Notes: a model not told the origin generated them from the sequence alone. Numbered from the stretch's first letter, positions 35,739-45,341 are shown. The stretch is 64,000 nucleotides of DNA from Bryobacteraceae bacterium (GCA_023384675.1 JAHDVK010000001.1:62001-126000); one strand, 5' to 3'. Numbers and translations: made by a program.

Positions 35739-37625
35739 CTAGTAGCTGAATAGAAAGTCGACCCGGTTGATCAGCGCCCAGGCCAGATCCTCCACGGCGG
35801 CCGCGCGGCTCGTGGCGTTCTCAAACGACCGCAAAGCAATGGCGCGCTCCTGCGCGCTGGGATGGCGCGCGAGAAACGCAAGAAACATCTCATCAACCAC
35901 CGCAGCCGGGTTCGCCGCGTCGCGCATGGATCGCAGAAACGGCGAGGCGGCAAGGCGGACCCTGTCGTTGACAAGGGGACTGTTCATGAGCTGAAGCATC
36001 ATCAGGATCGAGCCCGACTGCTCGCGCTGCACGGTGTCGCGGTTACCGCGCTGAAAACTGTTCAGAAAGGCGTTTACCGCTCCCACACCACGGGGTTCGA
36101 GCGGATCGGGCAGCAGCATGGCACGGGGCACGCGATCCTCCCAACCGGGGACCACGTATCCGCCGCCGGGCACGCTTGTAGCGGTGGCGCGCAGGATAGC
36201 ATCATGCACTTCCTCGCCTTCCAGCCGCCGGGGTATGCGGCGGGCAAAGAGTTCCGCCTTCGTGATGTCCCATTCGCCCTCGTACCGCGAACTCAACTGA
36301 TAGGCGGTTGAATTGGCGATAATCCGCAGTGTTTCGCGGAGATTGAAGTCGTTTTCCCGAACTGTCCGTGTCAGCTCCTCAAGCAGCGCCGGATGCGAAG
36401 CCTGGAAGTCCCAGCCCGGGGGGGGCGGAGTGGCTGGGTCAAGCCGGTCCGGGTCCAGCGCGTCCACGGGTTCGGCCAGAGCCAGGTTGAACATGGCCTT
36501 CCACAGCCGATTGGCGAAATTCCGGGCAAACATCGGATCCTCGATCATGAACCGCGCGAACTCTTCGCGCCATGTGCCGCCGGAAGGCGCGCGGCCGTCA
36601 CGGTAAACCGGCGTGTAGCTGGCCGGGCCGTTCGGCAGGATGCGCGACGGGCGATTACCGAAGTTCACGTTGAGGTTGTACTGGCCGTTCGGCCGGTCCG
36701 TGATCGTGTAGCTGCCCGCGTAGGGGTCCGATTGATCGGCCGAACGGTACGGCGTCATCTGCGTCCGCGAGAAGAATGCGGCCATCCTCTGGGCTTCTGC
36801 GCGAGTGGCATACGCGCCCCATGCGCTGACGCTGTCCAGGTGGCGGCGGCCGTCGTGGCACAGCAGGCAGTCGTAATGGCCCAACCCGAGGAAGACGCGC
36901 GCCGTGCGCTCCAGCATCATGTCGTAGGTATCCTGGGCCGGCCCCATCGGCGCGAAGCTGCGCACAACAAAATTCACGCCCGGCGCGGCTGCGTCGTAAT
37001 TGTTGCCGGTGGTCGCCACCGTCTCCCAGGCGATGTCGCGGAAGCTTTTGCCTCCGGCGATGGAGGCCCGAATCCACTCGTGCATCGCGTTGCGGCCTTG
37101 AATCTGCTGGCTGCGGTTGGCGGCGAAGCGCGCGTTCTGCAGCAGGTCGCCCAGCCATATGGTCCATTTTTCGACAAACGCTTCGCTATCAAGCAGTTCG
37201 CCGATCACGCGCGAACGCTTCTCCGGCGAGCCGTCGGCCAGGAAAGCGCGGATCTGGCTGGGCGAGGGTGTTTGCCCAGTGAGATCCAGTGTCACCCGCC
37301 GAAGGAACTCCTCGTCTCCCGCCAACCGAGCCGGCGCGACGCCCTCAGTCTCCAGACGGCCGAAGATGTGCTCGTCGATGAAGTTGTTGCGGGGCAGCGT
37401 CTGCGAGCCGCCGGCCTCGGCCAAGCCCAGCGCGCGGGACACCCGTAATGCCCGTTCGTATGCCCCGCGACGCGTCCTGGCGGCGAGCAGATCGGCCGTT
37501 GTAGGATCGTTCCGGAAGGTGCAGTTCTCGCTGGACACGTCCTGCGCCCATGCCGGTAGCGGGGCCGCCATCCCGGAGAGCAGAACCGCCGACAATGCAA
37601 TCACGAGCGAATTCTGATAGAACAT
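35739..37625 (-). CDS. DUF1549/DUF1553 family secreted protein with one CxxCH motif
   Basis: A 628-residue protein with a Sec signal peptide (ALSAVLLSGMAAPLPAWAQ). An N-terminal DUF1549-like part (FIDEHIFGRLE, VTLDLTGQTPSPSQIRAFL, WTIWLGDLLQ) contains CLLCH near residue 240, a motif able to bind c-type haem covalently. The C-terminal DUF1553-like part has FANRLWKAMF and LLEELTRTVRENDFNLRETLR. ATG 37625 matches the signal peptide; the frame extends further but without support. Paired with DUF1501; in related bacteria such pairs occur near polysaccharide genes. Confidence 0.9.
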   Translation of the reverse strand: MFYQNSLVIALSAVLLSGMAAPLPAWAQDVSSENCTFRNDPTTADLLAARTRRGAYERALRVSRALGLAEAGGSQTLPRNNFIDEHIFGRLETEGVAPARLAGDEEFLRRVTLDLTGQTPSPSQIRAFLADGSPEKRSRVIGELLDSEAFVEKWTIWLGDLLQNARFAANRSQQIQGRNAMHEWIRASIAGGKSFRDIAWETVATTGNNYDAAAPGVNFVVRSFAPMGPAQDTYDMMLERTARVFLGLGHYDCLLCHDGRRHLDSVSAWGAYATRAEAQRMAAFFSRTQMTPYRSADQSDPYAGSYTITDRPNGQYNLNVNFGNRPSRILPNGPASYTPVYRDGRAPSGGTWREEFARFMIEDPMFARNFANRLWKAMFNLALAEPVDALDPDRLDPATPPPPGWDFQASHPALLEELTRTVRENDFNLRETLRIIANSTAYQLSSRYEGEWDITKAELFARRIPRRLEGEEVHDAILRATATSVPGGGYVVPGWEDRVPRAMLLPDPLEPRGVGAVNAFLNSFQRGNRDTVQREQSGSILMMLQLMNSPLVNDRVRLAASPFLRSMRDAANPAAVVDEMFLAFLARHPSAQERAIALRSFENATSRAAAVEDLAWALINRVDFLFSY

Positions 37626-37701
37626 AGAAATCCCAGTTCGTTGAATTATATCAAGTTGCCGAAACGCGGCACTCCCGGCCCTCGTCCTGAGAATCGTAAC
37701 C

Positions 37702-38334
37702 ATGCGCCTGACCCTCCTGATGATTCTGCTCACCGCCGCCACGATTCAACCCTCCGTGGCCCAATCGTTCCAAAAGCATCACATCACCGCCGGGCTTGGC
37801 GCCGCCCTGCCTGGCAATGAGCTGAGCAATGTCTACAATAACGCGGTTTCCTGGACTTTCGGTTACGGATACCGGCCGATTCGTTACCTGCAGGGGGATT
37901 TCGGCTTCGACACGGTCTATAACGCCGCCCGGGTCAACGAATTTATCAACAATCCCCAGTTTGGTTTCGTGCGGATTCGCGATTTTGAGTACATGATCCC
38001 AATGGGCGGGCGTGTGGTGTTGCCGATGGCCGACGGGAAGTTTCAACTTTACAGCGGTGGCGGCGCTGCCTACCTTCGATATACGGAGCGGCTGCGACAA
38101 CCGAGCCAATTCTTCAACATCGCGTGTCCCATCTGCCAGGCTCGTAGCGGCTGGGGCCACTATTTCCTGGTTGGGGGCGATGCGGCGCTGACTAGCGGCG
38201 GGGCTTTGCGTGTGGGAGTCACCTCCCGGATCTACCAGGGCACAACCGACGGCCCCAGCGTGGGCGAAATTCCCGCCGTCAAGACCCGCGACCGCTGGAT
38301 CAATACCTATATCCACTTGTCGCTCAGTTTCTGA
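37702..38334 (+). CDS. Putative outer-membrane beta-barrel protein
   Basis: A 210-residue protein with a signal peptide (LLMILLTAATIQPSVAQ) and alternating hydrophobic/aromatic strands (WTFGYGYRPIRYLQGDFGFD, FQLYSGGGAAYLRYTERL), ending in LSLSF with a C-terminal Phe, as outer-membrane barrels do. Two Cys sit in a CPIC pattern near residues 142-145. It resembles OmpA/OmpW-type porin-like barrels only in plan. It diverges from the DUF1549 gene. Confidence 0.75.
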   Translation: MRLTLLMILLTAATIQPSVAQSFQKHHITAGLGAALPGNELSNVYNNAVSWTFGYGYRPIRYLQGDFGFDTVYNAARVNEFINNPQFGFVRIRDFEYMIPMGGRVVLPMADGKFQLYSGGGAAYLRYTERLRQPSQFFNIACPICQARSGWGHYFLVGGDAALTSGGALRVGVTSRIYQGTTDGPSVGEIPAVKTRDRWINTYIHLSLSF

Positions 38335-38403
38335 GCGGCGGGGGATCGGGAATGCGGGTTCCGCTAGGCTCCGAAGCCCAATCCAGCGGCACGGCTGGCT
38401 CGC

Positions 38404-39627
38404 TCAGGGCAGCACGCGGTGGGTGATGTACTCAGTGCGGATGGGTACCTGTTCCTTGAAGCGGGACAGGAGTACGACCTGGTATCGGTCGGGGAGCGCG
38501 CCTCCATTCTTCACCTTGGCGAGCATTTCACGGAGCGTGGCGCTCTGGGTGACATATTCGGTGGCGCCCCAGGTGCCCTCGGTGGTGGTTGAGGCGAGCA
38601 CAAGCACTTCGCCCCATCCCTCGATACCTCGCAGGCGGGTGACGAGAGCGTATTCGGCGGGGATATCCTCGATTTCAGCATCGCGGTCGGTACGGTATGC
38701 GGCAAGTTCGCCGGGTTTGGGATTCAGGTTCGTGATGGCCGTGTCCGCAAACAAGAAGTTCTGCTCCACGGGCAGGGCGAGCAGTTGTTGATTGAATTTT
38801 GGAGGTCCCAGGAAGACGAGACTGTTTGACTTGACATCCTCCCAGGCCAGGGTGGTGCTGCGCTTCAGCCCTGTGTCTGGGCGGGCTGGACCCAACACCA
38901 TCGCAAGCCGGAAGGCGGCCATGGCCTCTCCCAGGGGCGTCCAGCGGCGGGTCTCGGCTGGAGCGGTAGGGGCGCCCAGGGTCCGTCGCAGGTCCTCAAG
39001 CGGGACGATGCGCTCAACATCCGGCCAAGTATTGGCCTGGGGGTGCCGGAAATACTGATTGTGGAACCTGATAAACAGCGGGCTTCCCAGAACCACGAGC
39101 AACTGTTGGCGGCTGTCGACAAAAGGGCCCCAGAACTCCTTCATTTCCGGCGAGAGAGACTCTGCCGCCGCTTCGGGTGCGCCGACACGCCGCCAGCCAG
39201 CCGCTCCCCAGATCAGCGCCGCAATCAGACCCGCCGCCAAGCCTACGGCGAGCCACGACCGGCGCGGCAGGGGAAGGGGGGGCGGGACCCGCGACTCGAA
39301 TCCCAGTTCGAAGTGGCCCTTGGGCAGCGTGATGCGCACGTCGGAGGCGCCATCCTCCTCGCGGTAGTATTGGTCAAGCCGTTGCCGCAATTTGCCGATC
39401 TGAACGCGGACGGAGGCATCCACACGGGGGTCGTAGTCCTCGGGCTTGGACATTACATCGCGACCGATGGAATATTCCTTCAACTGGCGGGAGGTGCCCG
39501 CGAGATAAGCTTCTCCCAGGTAGGACAACAGCCGCCTGAGGGAATCTGACCCGCGAAACGTTTCGCTCGCAACGACGCGGTTCAGCTCATCCCGGAATTT
39601 CTCAGAACTCGGCTTCACTTCCGCCAC
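38404..39627 (-). CDS. Membrane-anchored winged-helix-like regulator
   Basis: A 407-residue protein. Residues about 5-110 match an acidobacterial cytoplasmic domain (FRDELNRVVASETFRGSDSL, LKEYSIGRDVMSKPEDYDPR, ASVRVQIGKLRQRL) thought to be winged-helix DNA-binding. One membrane helix (about 124-146) follows, then a roughly 250-residue periplasmic domain of unknown fold. The plan resembles CadC/ToxR. It diverges from the TonB-dependent receptor at 39793 and may control it. Confidence 0.78.
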   Translation of the reverse strand: MAEVKPSSEKFRDELNRVVASETFRGSDSLRRLLSYLGEAYLAGTSRQLKEYSIGRDVMSKPEDYDPRVDASVRVQIGKLRQRLDQYYREEDGASDVRITLPKGHFELGFESRVPPPLPLPRRSWLAVGLAAGLIAALIWGAAGWRRVGAPEAAAESLSPEMKEFWGPFVDSRQQLLVVLGSPLFIRFHNQYFRHPQANTWPDVERIVPLEDLRRTLGAPTAPAETRRWTPLGEAMAAFRLAMVLGPARPDTGLKRSTTLAWEDVKSNSLVFLGPPKFNQQLLALPVEQNFLFADTAITNLNPKPGELAAYRTDRDAEIEDIPAEYALVTRLRGIEGWGEVLVLASTTTEGTWGATEYVTQSATLREMLAKVKNGGALPDRYQVVLLSRFKEQVPIRTEYITHRVLP

Positions 39628-39659
39628 GTCAATAGTTTACGTTCGTTTGTTCGTTTTGG

Positions 39660-39669
39660 TTACCGGTAA
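39660..39669. promoter_or_regulatory. Palindrome between the regulator and the TonB receptor
   Basis: TTACCGGTAA is a perfect 10-base palindrome 33 bases upstream of the regulator start and 124 bases before the receptor start. It is flanked by a wider GTTAC/GTAAC pairing. It could be an operator in the shared control region; this is inference from place and symmetry. Confidence 0.35.
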
Positions 39670-39792
39670 GTAACAGGTTTCCATCTGTTGCCTACTTCCC
39701 TAAGCATACGAAATCAGATACTGTCCTCTTGATCATTCGCTCCCCGCCGCATGGGGGGGTATTGTCTCGTGTTGTCTCGAAAGGAGTTGTCT

Positions 39793-42700
39793 ATGTCCGA
39801 CACAAGCAGGTGCGTCTTTGCCGTGCTTCTGCTGGCCGCCATGGCCGTTGTACCCGCAGCCGCTCAGGAGGCCCGCGGCAATATCGTCGGCCGGGTGACC
39901 GACGCCACCGGCGCCGTGATTCCCGGCGCGAACGTTGAAGTGATCAGCAAGGCGATGGGCACGACCATCCGCCTCAGCACGAACGAAGCTGGAGCCTACC
40001 AGGCCGCATTCCTCATCCCCGGACTCTACCGCATCGAAGCCTCGGCTCCCGGGTTCAAAAGGTATCTCCGCGACAACATCGAGGTGCGCGTCAACGACCG
40101 CATCGATGTCGAAGTTCAACTGGAAGTGGGCACTGCCGAACAGAGCATTACCGTCACTGACGAAGCCCCCATGCTTCACACCGCGACGTCCTCGCTTGGC
40201 AACGTGATCGATGCCCGCCGTGTCCAGGACCTGCCCGTCGCCCACGGCAACCCCTTCCTGCTGATGGGGCTTGCGTCCGGCGTGAGCTTCACGCGCAGCG
40301 TCCGACTTGACCGACCCTTTGAACCCACCCATATCGTCGGCTATTCCGTGGACGGCACGCGCGCCAACCGTTCTGATGTAACCATCGACGGCGCCCCTGC
40401 CACCGCCCGCGCCAACCCCGGCGAAGTCACCTCCTCCTACGTACCCCCACCTGATATCGTCGGCGAGTTCAAAGTTCAGACCGCCACCTTCGATGCCAGC
40501 TTTGGCCAGACCGAAGGCGGCGTCACCAATATCTCCATCAAATCGGGCACGAACGAGTTTCACGGCACGGCCTATTTCAGCAAAATGGCGCCAGAACTCT
40601 TTGCCAACGACTTTTTCGCCAACGCGAACAATATCGCGCGCCCCGATTTCAGCTACAACCGCTGGGGCGGCACCCTCGGCGGCCCCGTCCGCATCCCCAA
40701 GCTCTATGACGGCCGTAACAAGACCTTTTTCATGTACGGCTACGAAGGGATCAAGGAATCCCGGCCCCGTAACAACGGGACGCCGACTGTGGCGACGCCG
40801 CAGATGAAGGCGGGCGATTTCTCCAGCCTGCTCGCCTACAACAGCGCTTTCCAGATCTATAACCCTCTCACCCGGCGCGCCGTGGCCGCCGGCCGTTTCC
40901 AGCAGGATCCGTTCCCCGGCAACATCGTCCCCGCCTCGATGATCAACCCGGTGTCCAGTAATATCCAGAAGTTCTTCGCCGACCCCCTGTCTGCCGGCAA
41001 CCCCGACGGTTCGAACAACTTCCAGAACCCCGCCCTGCTTGAGAGCATCAATTACGGCACGCACACCATCCGCGTCGATCAGAATGTCGGCCAGAATCAG
41101 CGCCTGTTCGCCCGTATCTCCTGGTATGACCGGGATAGTGACTACAACAACTACTTCGGCAACCTTTCCACCGGGGACTGGTTCCAGTTCATCTCCCGCG
41201 CCGCCGTCCTCGATGATGTGATCACGCTCACGCCCACCACCGTCCTCAATTTCCGCTACGGCTACAACCGCTTCGTGCGCGTCACCCGCGGCAACCCCGA
41301 GGCGGATGGCTTCGACCTGACCTCGCTTGGGTTCCCCGCATCTTACAACAACGCTGTCCCAGTCGAAATCCGCCGTTTTCCGCGCATCGACATCGCCGGC
41401 TACCAGGGCACGGCCGGCGGCGGCGAATGGCGCCCTAATGACCTTCACTCTTTCAACGTTTCGCTGCAGCACACGCGCGGCGCCCACTTCCTGAAGGGCG
41501 GCATGGAGTTCCGCTCCTACCGCGGAAACCGCCGCCTGTTCGCCAACGACCAGACCGGCCGATTCAATTTCGACACTACCTGGACTCGCGGCCCGCTCGA
41601 CAACTCGCCTGGCGCGCCCGGCAACTTCGGCCAGTCCTACGCCGCCTTCCTCCTCGGTCTCCCCTCGGAGTCCAACAGCTATCTCTCGCGCCAGCCGGAT
41701 TATGCCGAGCAGTCCCTGTCCTGGGGCTTCTTCGTCCACGACGACTGGAAAGTGAATTCGCGGCTCACGCTCAACCTTGGGCTCCGCTACGAGTTCGAGG
41801 GTCCGCTCACCGAGCGCTTCGACCGCAGCGTCCGCGGCTTCGACACCGGCTACACGCCGCCGTTCGAATCCACCGTGCGCGCCAACTATACCAACAACCC
41901 GACTCCCGAGGTGGACCCGTCGCAGTTCAATACTCGCGGCGGTCTGAACTTCGCCAACGTCGGCGGGAATCCCCGCGGCGTCTATAACACCCCGAAGGAC
42001 AACATCATGCCCCGCATCGGCTTCGCGTACCGGGCCGGCGCGAAAACTGTCGTCCGCGGCGGCTACGGTATGTTCTTCGGCTTCCTTGGCCAGCGGCGTG
42101 GCGACGTCATCCAGACCGGCTGGCAGGCCAACACGCCCTTCATCCCCAGCCGCGATAACGGGTTGACGTTCGTCGGAACGCTCTCGAATCCCTTCCCCGA
42201 CGGCATCGTCGAACCCGTCGGCAATGCCAACGGCCCACTGACCTTCGTGGGGCAGAACGTCAGCTTCTTCCAGGAGAATCCGCTGAACTCGTATATGCAA
42301 AGGTGGCAGCTCAGCATTCAGCGCGAAATCGGACGCAGTTTCGTGCTCGAGACCTCCTATGTCGCCAACCGCGGCACGCATATCGAACTGGGCCAGAACC
42401 TGAATGTCGTTCCGCAGCACTACCTCAGCACCAGCCCCTTCCGTGACGACCCGCGGAACAACTATCTGACCGCGAACCTACCCAACCCGTTCCGCAATCT
42501 GCTGCCTCCCGGCGCGAGCGCCGCTTTCAATGCCGCCAACGCGGCTCGCGAACGGCTGCTCCGCCCCTACCCCCATTTCGAAGGTGTCAATACGACCCGC
42601 TTCGATGGCTATTCCTGGTATCACTCCCTTCAGCTCAACCTCGAGAAGCGGTTTTCCCAGGGCTACACTCTTCTGGGCAACTACACCTTCTCGAAGTTCA

Positions 42701-43305
42701 TGCAGGCCAGCGAAGTGCTCAACCAGGATGACGGCCGGCCCTATGAAGTGATCTCCGATGCCGACCGGCCTCACCGGTTAACCATGAGCGGTATCTGGGA
42801 ACTCCCCTTCGGCCGCGGCCAGAAGATAGGCGGCAATGTGAATCGCGTGGGCAACGCCGTCATCGGCGGCTGGCAGTTGAACGGGATTTACACTCTGCAA
42901 TCCGGGTTCCCGCTGGGCTTCGGCAACATCATCTTCAATGGCGACATCAACAACATCGCCAAACCGCGCAGCCAGCAGACAGTGGAACAGTGGTTCAACA
43001 CCGATGCGGGCTTCAACCGCGTGGCCGCTCAGCAATTGATCCGCAATGTTCGGACCTTCCCGCTGCGCTTCGGCTTCATTCGCTCCCACCACGTCAGCAA
43101 CTATGACCTCTCGATGATCAAGAACAACAAGATCGCCGAGAGGTACAACTTCCAGTTGCGATTCGAGTTCCTGAATGCGTTCAACCGGCCGCAATTCCCA
43201 GGGCCCAACACGAACCCGACCGTGGCGGCCTTCGGGCGCATCCAGGCGTCAACGCAGGACAACTACGCCCGGCGCATCCAGCTTGGCGCGCGGCTCGTGT
43301 TTTAA
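39793..43305 (+). CDS. Oar-like TonB-dependent receptor
   Basis: A 1170-residue outer-membrane protein: signal peptide (FAVLLLAAMAVVPAAAQ), a carboxypeptidase-regulatory-like beta domain (about 32-110: IVGRVTDATGAVIPGANVEV), a plug region (TEGGVTNISIKSGTNEFHG near 240) and a large barrel ending LGARLVF with terminal Phe. Acidobacteria carry many of these; they probably import oligosaccharides or similar nutrients, but the ligand cannot be read. ATG 39793 has AAGGAG 6 bases upstream. TTGTCTCG repeats lie in the leader. Confidence 0.92.
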   Translation: MSDTSRCVFAVLLLAAMAVVPAAAQEARGNIVGRVTDATGAVIPGANVEVISKAMGTTIRLSTNEAGAYQAAFLIPGLYRIEASAPGFKRYLRDNIEVRVNDRIDVEVQLEVGTAEQSITVTDEAPMLHTATSSLGNVIDARRVQDLPVAHGNPFLLMGLASGVSFTRSVRLDRPFEPTHIVGYSVDGTRANRSDVTIDGAPATARANPGEVTSSYVPPPDIVGEFKVQTATFDASFGQTEGGVTNISIKSGTNEFHGTAYFSKMAPELFANDFFANANNIARPDFSYNRWGGTLGGPVRIPKLYDGRNKTFFMYGYEGIKESRPRNNGTPTVATPQMKAGDFSSLLAYNSAFQIYNPLTRRAVAAGRFQQDPFPGNIVPASMINPVSSNIQKFFADPLSAGNPDGSNNFQNPALLESINYGTHTIRVDQNVGQNQRLFARISWYDRDSDYNNYFGNLSTGDWFQFISRAAVLDDVITLTPTTVLNFRYGYNRFVRVTRGNPEADGFDLTSLGFPASYNNAVPVEIRRFPRIDIAGYQGTAGGGEWRPNDLHSFNVSLQHTRGAHFLKGGMEFRSYRGNRRLFANDQTGRFNFDTTWTRGPLDNSPGAPGNFGQSYAAFLLGLPSESNSYLSRQPDYAEQSLSWGFFVHDDWKVNSRLTLNLGLRYEFEGPLTERFDRSVRGFDTGYTPPFESTVRANYTNNPTPEVDPSQFNTRGGLNFANVGGNPRGVYNTPKDNIMPRIGFAYRAGAKTVVRGGYGMFFGFLGQRRGDVIQTGWQANTPFIPSRDNGLTFVGTLSNPFPDGIVEPVGNANGPLTFVGQNVSFFQENPLNSYMQRWQLSIQREIGRSFVLETSYVANRGTHIELGQNLNVVPQHYLSTSPFRDDPRNNYLTANLPNPFRNLLPPGASAAFNAANAARERLLRPYPHFEGVNTTRFDGYSWYHSLQLNLEKRFSQGYTLLGNYTFSKFMQASEVLNQDDGRPYEVISDADRPHRLTMSGIWELPFGRGQKIGGNVNRVGNAVIGGWQLNGIYTLQSGFPLGFGNIIFNGDINNIAKPRSQQTVEQWFNTDAGFNRVAAQQLIRNVRTFPLRFGFIRSHHVSNYDLSMIKNNKIAERYNFQLRFEFLNAFNRPQFPGPNTNPTVAAFGRIQASTQDNYARRIQLGARLVF

Positions 43306-43313
43306 GAGAAACC

Positions 43314-43355
43314 AAAGCCCCCGGAGCGTTCCGGCTCCGGGGGCCTTTCTCTTTT
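43314..43355 (+). terminator. Rho-independent terminator after the TonB receptor
   Basis: A perfect 11-base stem GCCCCCGGAGC/GCTCCGGGGGC (43317-43327 and 43334-43344), 6-base loop, followed by CTTTCTCTTTT. Confidence 0.85.
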
Positions 43356-43367
43356 CCGAACCTTCCC

Positions 43368-44606
43368 TTATGCCGCCGGCAACTCGTAGGCTTTGCGGCG
43401 CGGCCGCCAGACATGCAGGTTCGCTTCCGCGTCGTTGATGAACTGCTCTTTCACGGGATCCCACTGCAGCCGCCGCCCCAAGTCCCGGCAGATGTTGACA
43501 AGGCAGCACACGGTGGTCGACCGGTGGCCGACCTCGGCGTCGGCGTTGGTGCGCTTGCGGGTACGGACCGAGTCCAGGAAGTTCTGGATGTGCCAGGCGT
43601 TCTCGCCCGGACCTTCAATGGTGTCGGGCGGCGCGCCTTTGCGCACTTCGGGATCGCCAACCAGGAGGCCGCGCTTGATTTCGAGCGTGCCGTTCTCGCC
43701 GATGAAAATGGCGCCGAGGTCGGAGTGGTCCTCAGGCCGCTTCTTGCCGACGAGGCGAAGCAGCGTGCCGTCGGCGTAGCGCATCGTGACGCGGCCCTCC
43801 TGGCCGGGTTCTTCGGGCCAGATCTCGACGGGGCCGGTATCGTCCTTCCCCAGCGCGCAGTGAACCTGATCGAGCGAATGGGTGCCCCATCCGGTGACGC
43901 CCCAGCTCTGGCCGCCGCCGTCGTAATCGCGCCACCACGCCCAGCGTCTCTGGAGATCCTGGTGATACGGACGCAACTCCGTCTGGTTGCACCACACGTC
44001 CCAGTCGAGGCCTTCGGGGATGGGCTGGGCGGGTTGCGGCTGCCAGATCTTGGGCGCTTCGAAATTGCAGACCACCACCGTATGGACGCGGCCCAGCAGG
44101 CCCTCGCGGATGCGCTGGCTGGCCCAGGCATTGATCGGGATCGACCGCTGCTGTGTGCCGACCTGCACCACGCGCTTCAGCTTTCGCGCCATATCGCTCA
44201 TGGCGCGGCCCTCGGCGATGGTGAGCGACATGGGCTTTTCGGCGTAGACGTCGACGCCCATCTTCAGGGCGTGCATGGCGACCCAGACACGCGCGTGAGT
44301 GGTGGTTTGGACAAAGACAGCGTCGGGCTTCTCGCGCTCGATCATGTTGCGGAAGTCCGCGTAGGTCTTGGCCTTTTCGAGGCTGGGCTTGATCTGCCGC
44401 GCCTCGTCCATGCGGGTGACGGCGCAGTCGGAAAAGGCGACGAAATCGGCCTGGGGAAACTCCTCGTTCTTCAACAGCCACTTGGCGCGGCCGCCGAGGC
44501 CGACGACGGCGAGTTTCAGACGGTCATTGGCGCCGAAGACGCGGCGGGGCAGGATCAGGGGCGCGGCGGAGAAGAGAAAATGACGGCGTTGCATGGTTGC
44601 GCTCAT
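43368..44606 (-). CDS. Tat-exported Gfo/Idh/MocA family oxidoreductase
   Basis: A 412-residue protein with a twin-arginine signal (QRRHFLFSAAPLILPRR), Rossmann motif VVGLGGRA, the AEKPMSLTIAEG block carrying the family EKP motif, and a C-terminal domain with a conserved WYDDRWW-like stretch (WRDYDGGGQSWGVTGWGTH). ATG 44606 follows GGAGGGG. It converges with the TonB receptor. The likely role is oxidation or reduction of a sugar derivative outside the cytoplasm. Confidence 0.9.
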   Translation of the reverse strand: MSATMQRRHFLFSAAPLILPRRVFGANDRLKLAVVGLGGRAKWLLKNEEFPQADFVAFSDCAVTRMDEARQIKPSLEKAKTYADFRNMIEREKPDAVFVQTTTHARVWVAMHALKMGVDVYAEKPMSLTIAEGRAMSDMARKLKRVVQVGTQQRSIPINAWASQRIREGLLGRVHTVVVCNFEAPKIWQPQPAQPIPEGLDWDVWCNQTELRPYHQDLQRRWAWWRDYDGGGQSWGVTGWGTHSLDQVHCALGKDDTGPVEIWPEEPGQEGRVTMRYADGTLLRLVGKKRPEDHSDLGAIFIGENGTLEIKRGLLVGDPEVRKGAPPDTIEGPGENAWHIQNFLDSVRTRKRTNADAEVGHRSTTVCCLVNICRDLGRRLQWDPVKEQFINDAEANLHVWRPRRKAYELPAA

Positions 44607-44681
44607 TGTATCCCCTCCCGAGGCAGAATGATGCGAACTTTTTGCTCCTGTCATCCGTAATCCGGTACAGGAGCGTGGATC

Positions 44682-44873
44682 ATGGCAGCCTTCTTCCTCT
44701 TCGTGATTCTGTGCGTGCTCTGCTGGCCGCTGGCCCTGCTGGCACTGATCCTTTATCCGCTGATCTGGCTGGTCCTTCTGCCATTCCGTCTGCTCGGAAT
44801 CGTCGTGACAGGCGCGTTCGACCTGATCGCGGCGCTGTTTGCGCTGCCTGGCCGGCTTGTGCGCTCGTTGTAA
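44682..44873 (+). CDS. Small hydrophobic membrane protein, 63 aa
   Basis: A 63-residue protein that is almost wholly hydrophobic: two helices (about 3-36 and 38-58) with a Pro in each and a basic end (RLVRSL). The ATG has AGGAG upstream. No family is recognised. Its stop codon ends one base before the stop codon of the convergent gene at 44874. Confidence 0.65.
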   Translation: MAAFFLFVILCVLCWPLALLALILYPLIWLVLLPFRLLGIVVTGAFDLIAALFALPGRLVRSL

Positions 44874-45257
44874 TCAGGCTGTGAAGCCGGACTGCTTGCT
44901 CGCGAATCCGGCTATTCCCGGAACGGCAAGATTCTCGCCGTTGTACGCCTTGTACATCAGGAAGAGCCAGCCAACGAATGAGCAGATGCCGAGAATCGGC
45001 CACATCATCGCCAGGAGCGCGCCAAGTCCTACGAACGCAAGCATCACACCGGAGATCCCCACAACCCAGAAAAGCACGATCACGGCAAGGTGCGTCAGGA
45101 TGGATTGCCACGCGTGGAACTTCACGCGGGGGTTCTGGTTATAGGGCGTCAGGATCAGAAAGACCACGCCGGTGACGAGGCCCAGCAGATAGCACAGCGC
45201 GCAAGCCATGTTCTCGGTCAGCCCCGAATCGGCGGGCGGTTGCGGATTGGTTCCCAT
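44874..45257 (-). CDS. DUF4870/Tic20-like membrane protein
   Basis: A 127-residue protein with three to four membrane helices. The block ALCYLLGLVTGVVFLILTPY followed by VKFHAWQSI is characteristic of DUF4870-type proteins. ATG 45257 has GGAGG; the upstream in-frame extension has no coding character. Function unknown. Confidence 0.85.
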   Translation of the reverse strand: MGTNPQPPADSGLTENMACALCYLLGLVTGVVFLILTPYNQNPRVKFHAWQSILTHLAVIVLFWVVGISGVMLAFVGLGALLAMMWPILGICSFVGWLFLMYKAYNGENLAVPGIAGFASKQSGFTA

Positions 45258-45341
45258 TGAAAGTCCTCCAGTGGCCCGCGCGGCATCTGGTGCGGCGGGG
45301 CGTCTCCATAGTCTATTCCATTTGCTTAGAATGGTGGCCAG

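Noticed and set aside
39733-42420. An 895-codon open frame antisense to the TonB receptor
   Set aside because: High-GC sequence often leaves the opposite strand open; the receptor strand has signal, domains and ribosome site, while the antisense frame has none.
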